NCBI GenBank assembly: GCA_036320915.1
Contig: JAXBDG010000009.1
Span: 1,736,001-1,800,000 of the forward strand
Length of the DNA: 64,000 nucleotides
Source of the DNA: Linnemannia elongata
Lineage: Eukaryota; Mortierellomycota; Mortierellomycetes; Mortierellales; Mortierellaceae
Reading direction: 5' to 3'
A program made the translations under genes and the position numbers. The notes beneath the pieces are model-generated. The model saw only the letters and a program-made list of their open reading frames with translations. It had not been told where the DNA came from and ran no database searches. Every line of letters begins with the position of its first letter. Position 1 is the stretch's first letter. Of the stretch, positions 33,552 to 42,978 are shown piece after piece.

Positions 33552-34417
33552 ATGACCGCCACCGCTGACAGCTGGGAGTACCCCACCCAACGCAAATTCG
33601 ACGACGTCGCCCCCCTCTCCGAGGTCGACCCCAACGACAAGGCCGGTAAGGAGAGCGAAATTGGATTGCCTCTTGAAGGACTGATCCAGACACATCCTTC
33701 AACAACAACAACACACGCTCTCTCCATGCAGGATACCCTAACCAGGCGACATCTCAGCAGGACAACTACCGCCGAATCGATATATTCACTGTAGTGCCCT
33801 AAAGTAGTGTGGATGGCACTCGTTCGGGACCGTTTTATGTCGTACAGGGGTCGGAACACCTCGCTCACTGGCCATATTGCCATACCTACTACGGCATATT
33901 TCCGAACTGGACAAGCGTTATGCACATACCAACCCATCTCTCGACACCTTCAGCTATCAATTGGGCGATACACAAGCTGAATTCATAGAGCTACAATTTC
34001 TACGCACCAAAGTATCCAACTACCAAGACGTGCCCGATCGCGTATTTTCAGCCTACCTGAATGCTAGCACGATCAACACAACCTAGGCGAGATGCCTATA
34101 TTGTACAGGACTTCTCTGGATCATACGCACATACACCCAGCAACTGTCACCACCACCATAGGGTAACTCTCACTAAACACATTCCCATGTCTTCGTTAAA
34201 TAATGGATAATTAGCCGTTCTTCGCTCGCGCGCTCTCGCTGTCCGTGAGTCGTGGATCAACGCCATGGAGGGCCGCATCATCCAGGAAGAGTTGAAGAAG
34301 TGCTACCGTGCCGAGGGCGTCAACCACTACCAGAACTGCCGTCACCTCGTCGATCTCTACATGAACGCGCTCAAGGAGAAGAGAGTTGAGGGCTGGAGAA
34401 AGACCGAGTCTGCATAA
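33552..34417 (+). CDS. NDUFB10: Mitochondrial complex I subunit NDUFB10 / fungal 12-kDa type (one junction unresolved)
   Basis: Exon 33552-33645 (MTATADSWEYPTQRKFDDVA...), exon 33732 to about 33790 (GYPNQATSQQDNYRRIDIFT) and a final exon 34215-34417. The final exon encodes VLRSRALAVRESWINAMEGR, then IIQEELKKCYRAEGVNHYQN and CRHLVDLYMNAL. The C-x11-C pair and CYRxEGVNH core match the fungal 12-kDa/PDSW subunit of NADH:ubiquinone oxidoreductase. There is no obvious mitochondrial presequence, as usual for this accessory subunit. Exons 1 and 2 join in phase, but the only donors before the in-frame stop at 33800 end in phase 0, while the last exon needs one extra base. So an exon in 33791-34214 may be missing from my model, or the site is non-canonical. 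Family call firm; structure not. Confidence 0.75.
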
Positions 34418-34763
34418 ATCTGTCACCAATCCCAACAAACAGACGAAAGCAGGACTGCAAGCACGACGAACGACGAACGACCCCAAGAATAATAGATGCG
34501 AGACAACCAACACAACAAACAAATCAACAAACCCCGACTTTCTAGAGGCGGCACACAAACGGCGCTCGACAAAGACTTTACAGTAAACGATCTTCGGAAA
34601 ATACCAATTTCTCCATGTGTGCCCGTGTCGTGTTGTCATGCCTCGTTATTTTATTATCATGAAAAATATTTTGCTGGGAAGGATAGAAGCGGTATGCTAC
34701 ATTCAGAAAGAAAGGGCTAGCAATCTTATCAGATCTATTGGGACTTGTGTCATCTTTTTTTTT
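34418..34763. other. Convergent 3' intergenic interval
   Basis: 346 bp between the stop of NDUFB10 and the stop of the minus-strand membrane protein gene. Only 3' ends are expected here; no gene seen. Confidence 0.4.
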
Positions 34764-37700
34764 TCAGAGGAATTGGTCGATTTCTATCCACGATAGTCAG
34801 GATATGAGTTATGGTGTGTTAATGATGTGCAATTTGATCGTGGTGTCTGTGCATAGCAGGTACGTCCGCATGAGAAGGAAATACTTACCGCTATATCCGA
34901 CGAGGCGAGAAATGGGTGATCGCAGATGGCTCATAGCATACAATCCAAACGTGCATATCGACAACCCAACCGTCAGCATGTACGGCGCGCCCTCCACGCC
35001 TAATGGTTGCCAGCAACCGAACAGAAAAACATTAGCAAATTCAGTATTGGATTCAAAAAATCGCAAAACTTAGGACAAGAAAACAATGAAAAAAGCGTAC
35101 CAGAGGGTCCACACCAGTCGCCATGGGCTTGATGGTCATCAAGGCAGAGCTGCAGGTCTTTACAATGGTGCTCGGCACAAAGTCCTCCACTAAGCGCACA
35201 AAAGATCCCGCCCAAGGTGATCAGGAACATCATCAGACGCGACCCCCACCGGGCATTGATCTCGTACACGGCCACGTGGCTCTTTTGGATCACGATCGAG
35301 CCATTCAGCCCGGCGTCTCCGTACATAACTTCTTCGTATTCTTCGTCTTCGTCGGAGTAGGTGGTCTCGTCGTCCTCATCATCTTCGTCTTTCTCTTCCT
35401 CCGAATCGCCGTTTTCATGACCTCCGTCATCACTGTCATCTAGAGAATCGTCCTCGCCATCTCCATATCCGGACACACCGCTCTGATGCATCTCACTATG
35501 AACAACCTCAGACGCCAGGCGCGATTGTCTGGTAGGCGTACTACTCCTACTACTGCCAAGAGTACTTGATGACCCAGGCGATCTCGGAAAGGCAGGAGGC
35601 GTAATGATCGATATAGTGGGAACAATTAAAGGCTCGAAAGTTGGCGACGGTGAGACTGAAGACGACAAAGAAGGGTCCTTCAAAGGTGGAACTCCTGTCG
35701 AGACAATCACGCCTGGAGGAAGTGGGGTCCCAGGAGCTACGACGGATGAAGGGGCATTGGTACATATGGTGGTACTCGTGTTCTTGATCTCACCCAGAAG
35801 ACCACCAGATTCGTAAGAGACTAATGAGAATGGGAAGAGGACTGATGAGGAATCACGTTTCCAAAGTGAGGTGGTCTTGGTTGTTGTCGTCGAATTGTTG
35901 CTGCTATTGTTGTTACAGGAAGTGCCGGAGACTGGCACAGAGCTGCGTTGTTGCTGCTGATGATGACTGTTGCTGGCGGCGTTAGTGTCATTATTGCTGT
36001 TGCTGTTGCTGTTGGTGATGCTGGAGAAGAAGGAGATGGGCGTTAAAGAAGCTGTGAGCTTGCGACGTGATTTTTTCAGAAGACTGTCGCCTTGGTTGCC
36101 AGTACTGCTACTGTTGCTGCTGGAAGAAGAGGATCCTGAAATGGGTAAAGACTGTCGGGTCTGAAGAGAGTAATGACGATGTGGATGCTGCTGCGGGCGA
36201 GGGTAATGCAAAGGAGACGATGAAGCGAGAGTTTTATCGGGCGAGTAGGATGAGGTGTTGCTATTGCTGCTGCTGAGGTTCCATGTAGGTGAGGGGGTTG
36301 AGCCAGACTGGTGAAGGCCAAAGGTGGCCCGTTTTGGTGACGAGGAGTAAGGTGATGAGGTAGACATGCTCGAAGAAGGAAGCGCCTTCTTGAACAAGTA
36401 GGAAGAGGACGTCTCTAACAGCGCCGGCAGAAACCAGGATGGTGTATAAGAGGAACTGCGCTGTTGTGAGGACGAAGAGAATGACAAGGATGTCGGTGCA
36501 GATGTTGGCGGCGATGGGTTGAAACGAGGGAGTCCCTGTCCTTGCGATTGAGAAGACCGATGTTGGTGGTGTATGTAGGTCGCATTTGGCTTGGTGAACA
36601 GCCTGGGTTTGCGAGGCGCCGATGCAGGAGGAAGTCGATCTGATTCTGGTGCTTCGTTCAAAGAATATAGTGTTGTTGCGCCAACCGTGTCTTCCTGAGA
36701 GCCGCCTTTCTTGAGAATCGGGATCGGAGCGGCAGGTGCAGATCCGATGCCATGAAAGGTCTTCGCATTGTCCTGTGCTCCCATTGGAGTCAATTGTTGC
36801 CATGGGATCGGTACCGCACGTGGTGAATCGCCCTTCATCTCTAGTTGCTGACTCTTGTGTCGTCGCCGTTTAAACTGGTCCGTCGAGATGGGCTGTAAGT
36901 TTGCGCCTAATCGTCCACCATTAAGCAGCGCCGCAGTCCCACTCGTGTGGCCTGACCCCGAAATTGGGAAGTGATGCACCGTAGATGGGATGAGGACCGA
37001 CTGTGGTCGCGCTGGTAGCCGAACAAGCTGTCGTCGTGTTTTGGGGGTCGATGGTGTAGCAGCCGAGAGTGAAATGGGTTCGATAGAGGCGTAGAACCCT
37101 GACCCAAGTGAGATCCTGTTCATCGTTTTACGTCCATGGCTCAACTCGCGTTTTGGCGTCAGCCCAGTGCTATTGTCGCCTGTCTGAGTCGGAATCCTGG
37201 GGTAAGTGGTTGACCCAGCTGTGGTGGTAGACGTAACATCCCCGTCAATGTTGATCCGCACACTCTTGCTCATGATGCGTTCCTTTTCTTTCTCCGTGGC
37301 AGCAGTTGCAGGCGTGAACATGTCCTTTCGTAAAGCAGGGTAGGCAGTGTCTGGTCGAGCTCCAACAGTGATCAGATGGTCCCGGACGCGCAGCTGTTGA
37401 ATCTGTTGTGCTTGCTGCTGAGGCTGGTTAGTCCGTGAACCCTCACCCAACAAGGGTGACTCCCAGATGACCTGTGACCAAGGCCGTGGCCGGCGCCCTT
37501 GCTGTTGCTTCCTGTCAGACACAGACGTTTTGGCAAGGGACAAGAGTGTCTGCCCCTGTTGATCGGTGAGGTGATTAAGATGTTGCAGGATGGGTTGAGG
37601 GTAGAGTCGCGTGTTGAAAGTTGTTGTCGACTGAGGGTGATCTGATAGTGCCAAGAAGGCCTCTCCGGATAAGGCTGGAGAAGATCTGGCAAGACCTGTA

Positions 37701-38539
37701 TATAGAGAATAAACGGCGGCAAGACGTTCATTTGGAGCGTCGAGTTGTTCAATGGTGGGTCCATGATCTGTCTGTCTAGGCTTCTGGACTTGAGTGTGTG
37801 GTGTAGGTCGTGTGGTGGAGGAGCCTCCTGACCATTTTAGGGGATTCCTGAAATTGGGCGCAGTAGATGTTGCCGTTGTTCCTGAAGACGTTGGCCTTTG
37901 TTGCCTTGGAATGACGCTGACATGCGAGAGATAGCTCGACACGTTGTTGCTGTTGCTGCCACTCTCAACCTCATTATCATCATCGTCGTCGTCGTCATCT
38001 TCATCGTCTTCATCCTCGTCCTCGTCCTCATCGTCAAAGTCGGTGACATAAGAAGGTTCGTCGTTGGAAGAAGGGCGCAATGAAGAGTCAAAGATGGTTT
38101 TCGAGAACCTCCATGCACTAATGGGTCTTGGACGCGGTGATATTGTTGGCCCAGTTATTGTAGTAGATATTGTTGAGATTGTGTTTGTTTTTTTGTGAGA
38201 TGGTGTTGTCCCTGAAGGCCCCCCCTTTAAAGGGATAGTAGGAGGTGCAGTTGTAGGATGGCGAGGTAAGGTAGGCGAGAAGGATATGAGTGGCAATGCA
38301 GGTTGATCAAGAACGAGTGGGGAGGAGTGTGCCCCAGGGGAAGTAAGTGTAACTGTCGTGGAGGAAGGGGTTGCTGTCCTAGATGTTGCTGATGTTGTTG
38401 TTGTGGTAGTGTCTGGAGTGAATGACTGTTGCTGGTATTGTTGTTGTTGCTGTTGTCGTCTAAGCCTGCTCGAGGATGCATGAGTGCCCATATTCTTTTT
38501 CCTCTTTTTAACAGACCAGGCATCGTAGTAGTCAGACAT
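34764..38539 (-). CDS. Large Ser/Thr/Pro-rich protein with two C-terminal membrane segments (unknown family)
   Basis: Exons 38539-35101, 35068-34889 and 34783-34764 join in phase to 1,212 residues; the last exon is 20 nt and encodes EIDQFL. Residues 1 to about 1070 are low complexity: basic and Gln-rich at the start, an acidic D/E block near 170-190, repeated Ser and Asn runs, and proline-rich stretches. A second acidic block (about 1040-1080) precedes a conserved-looking C-terminus. There, VYEINARWGSRLMMFLITLG starts a membrane segment. A Cys/His-rich loop follows (CAEHHCKDLQLCLDDHQAHG, then DWCGPSG and FGCWQPLG), then a second membrane segment (YMLTVGLSICTFGLYAM) and a short tail. The N-terminal arm is probably cytosolic and disordered. 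I recognise no family and assign no function. It is divergent from the zinc transporter across 1.7 kb. Confidence 0.8.
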
Positions 38540-38740
38540 GGCAGGATGTGGTTGTTGTACAGCGAGAGTTATGAAAATGGCAGCGATAATGATGAATGAA
38601 TGAATGCAAATCGGTGGTTATATGAAGAAAAGAAGGAAGAAAAGGTGAAGAAAAGCTGGTTCTGGTTCTGGTTCTCAGGAACAGGTACACTCGACAGATA
38701 GACAGACATTCACGCTCTAAGTACACTCTGAGGAACATCA

Positions 38741-38773
<33 letters not shown>

Positions 38774-40270
38774 CCGCTGTGTTTTGAAAGAACAAGGCTG
38801 TGTGTAGTCGGTGACTCCATCTGGGTTATTGTTTGCTTCCATCGGAGTGAAAAGAAGAAGAGAAAGAAGAAAGGAGGATCGGGAGAAAGCCAGAACACCA
38901 AGGATGGTAGAGGATCGGTGTGTATCGAATCCTAACCGTGGATATATTGTGCTCTATTACTTTCATGGAGATAGAGATTGATTCAACCAACGAAGGAAAG
39001 GGAAGCAGACAATGGTCCTGTTATGAGGATCAGATTGAATCCGAATCCTGGCTCCCACCACCACGCCGCCATTGCTATTATACATGATGCAACGACGTGT
39101 ACTCACGCGCAGATGCCGTCTCTCTTTTTCTTCTGGTCTGACAGTTGGAAGGGTTCACCTTTCTTTTCTCTTTTCTTTTGTGCATGTTTGTTTATTTGGT
39201 CATTGCCACTTCTCCTTTTCTATTGTTTCTGTGTACGCCCACTAGAGGAATGAATAGGTGAGAGAGTTCTAGACAGTATTATTTTCCCCGGACACAAACA
39301 GCGAACAATAACAAAAACAAACAAGTAAACAAAAACAGACAGTGGTGGGAAGGTTACCGGGTAGACCAGGGGTGCAATGAGGTCCATAGGGGCAAGAACG
39401 TGGGATTGTATGGCGAAAGGAAAGCCAGTGCTTTATCAGATGCGATTGCTAACTGGCTGTTGTGTTCAGAATGAGAGCAAAAAAAAATATGATAAGCGGT
39501 GTATCTTATTCTCATCCCTTTTACCTTGTTCTCTGTCGCCCCTGGCCCATTTCTTGCCAATGGTGGTCCAGAAGAAAGAAGGAGGAGAGCAATTGAGAGA
39601 AAGAGATAGAAGGACAGATACAGTAGAAGAAGAAGGATGTCCAAGGGTTGCACCTTCCACTCTTTCTGTTGGATAGTTAGCCATAGATCGTTGCAACTTC
39701 AGCTCAGTCAGGGACAAGGGTGTGAGCAATTTGCCCTCAGTTCGCACATTTACCCCTACGGTACATGACCAGCAAGGTACACACCAGTTGAAAGAAGGCA
39801 AAGGCAAAGTAAAAAAGCGAAAACGACGGAGCAGACGGACGAGCCCTGATGCAAGAATAGACTTTGCCAATCAATAAACAAAATTGTCTTTCAAAAATAA
39901 GGTAAAAAACATCTTCCCCCTTTGTTCTTCTTTCTACACCCCATCCCCTCCTTTCCCTTCTCTGTTTGACTCATCCCCCTTTTCTTTTTCTTTTCACTCC
40001 TTTCTCTTTTCTCTCTCTCTCTCCATCCTTTCTTTTTCCTTTCCGTCTTCACCCATCTCTTCCCATCGCGCGTCCTTACTCGCTTGTTCCTTTGTGACCA
40101 TCAGAACGAATCATACCAAGCACAACTAACCAGTCGAGTGCCACTCCATACCAAAGTCATCAAGAAAACGCCATCACCACCCGTTCAGGACAGGCACCGA
40201 TCTCATCTCTTTTCATACCCAGGGCCAGGACAAACTCACAAGAACAGGACAAGAGACAGCAGGATCAACG
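38540..40270. promoter_or_regulatory. Divergent intergenic region, membrane protein (-) / zinc transporter (+)
   Basis: 1.73 kb holding two promoters. A T29 tract is at 38743-38771. From about 39910 to 40070 the plus strand is strongly pyrimidine-rich (TTTCTCTTTTCTCTCTCTCT), a leader-like tract before the transporter ATG. I see no supportable gene in between. Confidence 0.5.
38743..38771. repeat. T29 homopolymer
   Basis: Uninterrupted thymines about 200 bp upstream of the minus-strand membrane protein ATG. Confidence 0.95.
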
Positions 40271-42590
40271 ATGGGCCACAAGAAGAACTCCTTTGAGGAC
40301 GACGAACCGCTTCTGTCGCTAAGCACCCCTGGACGGATATCAGACGCATCAACAGCCAATCAACACACTAAAGACATCATAACCACCACAAGCAAGGTCT
40401 CTGGATCCACCGCACATGAGTCAAAGTCGTCCTCGTCGTCCTCAGGAACCATCAACGACATAGGACAGTCTTCGAGCCGCCACCACCACCATGACCATCA
40501 CCACCATCAACACTCACACTCCAGCGACGACGTACACTCACGGAGGCCACCAGGAATAGGAGAAGGTGTCGGTGCCACAGAAGAAGAGCTGGACGAAGAA
40601 CCATTGTTGTTAGACGACGAGGATGAGCCCATCTCATTAGAGGCACTGAGGGAGTCCGAGAAGGACAAGCGGCGACTCAAGATAGCTATTGGACTCTGTT
40701 CGACGTTCTTTGTCGTTGAACTTTTGGGAGGCCTCTGGGCTGAATCTTTAGCGCTTCTGAGCGACTCCTTCCATTTGCTGACTGGTAAGACTTTCCAACT
40801 CTGTGGTTTTGTTGTTGGCACAGGCTTTATCTTCTGAATACAAGGAGTATGCAAATGTCTGTGGGGGTAGAAGACACTATCTGTATTGGTGCGGACTGGC
40901 CGGAGAATTCAGCAAACAAACGTGGATCGACAGACCATTAAGAGCAGCAAACAACTCTGTTCGTTCGACTGAGCAAGTCATTACAAGGCATTTATTTTTG
41001 ACTGACAACAACTCAATTTCTTAATTTTTCTTTTGCTCTACACCCCTATGGTCTATGAATAGATATCACATCATTCATTATCTCCTTGGTTGCCATCTAC
41101 CTCTCGCATCGCCCCCCAACCTCCACTCATACCTTTGGATACCATCGTGCCGAAGTTCTGGGAGCACTCTTTTCCATCTTTCTGATCTGGGGATTGACGC
41201 TTCTTTTGGTCATTGAGGCCTTTGATCGTGTCAGGCACCCCATCGATGTCGACGGCAAGACCATGTCTATTGTTGCCGGTCTGGGCGTCTTTGTCAACAT
41301 TGTGTAAGTTTCAGATCTCCCTTCCTTCTTTTATTGCGTTACATTTTGCCTTATGGTATCGACACTTGTGCTAATCCTCTCGCTATTGTTCCTTCCCTTA
41401 TCTCCAACAGTCTGATGTTTGTCCTTGGAGGTCACCATCACCACCACGGCGACGACGATCATGAACATGGACACGGACACGGACACTCTCATGGGCACTC
41501 TCATGGACACGGACACTCTCACGGCCACAGTCATGCCCATCATGATCACGCACCCTTGGACGCAGAAGACGAACACGAGCATGGTCATGACCACGAACAC
41601 AGCCATAAGGCCATCGCGCAACACGACCATGATCACGACCACGAGCACGGCCACAGCCACGCCGGACATAGCCATGGTCACGGCCACCATCATGTCAACC
41701 TCAATATCACGGCCGCCACACTTCATGTCCTTGGCGATCTGCTCTCTTCGATAGGTGTATTGATCTCATCACTCATCATCTCCTTCTACCCATCGATGAC
41801 CTACCTGGATCCCATCTGCACCTTCGTCTTTTCGTTCCTGGTCATCCTCACCACCATCGGCATCTTTAAGCGATCCATCTCCATCCTCATGGAGCGTGCG
41901 CCTCGCGGGATCAACACTGAAGAGGTCAAAGAAGCGATCTGCGATATTCCAGGAGTTCTCGACGTCAAGTCCCTGCATATCTGGTCGCTCACCATTGGCC
42001 AGTCTGTCCTTGCTGGAACCGTTTACTTGCAGCCCGAGGTTCAAGATGTCAAGAAGGCTGCTGCAATTATAGCCAGGACGAGGAGTATGATCCGGAAACG
42101 ATACAATATCCGACAATGCACACTCCAGATCGAGATGTATACCCGCCATCTCCAGAAGGCGCTTCAGTTTGTGGACGATAATGCCACGCCACCAACTTCC
42201 TCGACCGGCTCTTCGTCCTTGAGCCCCAGTGCTGTTGCTATGCTCAAGTCCACAACAACAGGATCTTCAGGAAACCATCATCACCATCAACATGGATCTG
42301 CTCACTCGTTGGATACCTTGGCCAGACATGATCAGGATATCATCTTTTCGATTGGTGATGACGACCATGATCACGACCACCACCACGAGCACGGACATAG
42401 CCATGACCACAGTCATCACAGCCACAGCCATCTAGCCCACCCTACACCTATGACACAGACACCACCCATCCATCGTGCTGGAACGCCTCTCAGCCAGTAC
42501 CGCGAAAACCGTCGCCAGAGCGGCGAGGAAAGCGAAAGCGAGATGGAACAGGAAGGCCAACTCTTGACAGAGCCCAACCGCTGGGCATAA
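40271..42590 (+). CDS. Cation diffusion facilitator, zinc transporter (ZRC1/ZnT type)
   Basis: Exons 40271-40784, 41063-41303 and 41411-42590 join in phase to 644 residues. The N-terminus is Ser/His-rich and acidic (about 1-135). TM1 begins near IAIGLCSTFFVVELLGG. TM2 has HLLTD and TM5 has HVLGD, the two H-x3-D half-sites whose HDHD set marks zinc-selective CDF proteins. Between TM4 and TM5 lies a very long His-rich cytosolic loop (HHHHHGDDDHEHGHGHGHSH and further HGHSH units). The C-terminal cytosolic domain has GVLDVKSLHIWSLTIGQ and is followed by a second His-rich tail. The reaction is Zn2+/H+ antiport out of the cytosol, likely into vacuole or a secretory compartment. The AATAAA is at 42773-42778. 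Zinc is favoured over manganese because of the histidines in the half-sites. Confidence 0.95.
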
Positions 42591-42978
42591 TTTTCTCAGC
42601 ACACCATGCACGTTTTTACCCTCTTCTTAATATCACTCATTCAGTCCAATCTCTCCACTCTCGCTCTATTGATTCAACTTGTTACCATACCATTTTTTCA
42701 ATCTTGTTGCTCTTTTCTTTTTGTTTTGTTGCCCTGTTTTCTTTACGCATTCCAATGTATTGAACATAAAAAAATAAAGTATCTCATTAGTTCAGATGTT
42801 TTATTAAAAGTACAGGTTGATGATTATTAAGAGATCGAGGTGTGATTTGGGTTCTGAGAAAATGAACAAAAAAAAAAAAAAAAAAAAAAAGAACAAAAAC
42901 GATGAAGGGGAATGTAGAAGGTATCACAATGAAATGAAGAAAACGAAAGTAAACGACGAACGAAAAGAAGAAGAAACC
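42591..42978. other. Convergent 3' intergenic interval
   Basis: 388 bp between the transporter stop and the SH3-ankyrin stop. It has an AATAAA for the plus-strand gene and an A23 tract at 42868-42890. No gene seen. Confidence 0.5.
42868..42890. repeat. A23 homopolymer
   Basis: Uninterrupted adenines between two convergent genes. Confidence 0.95.
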
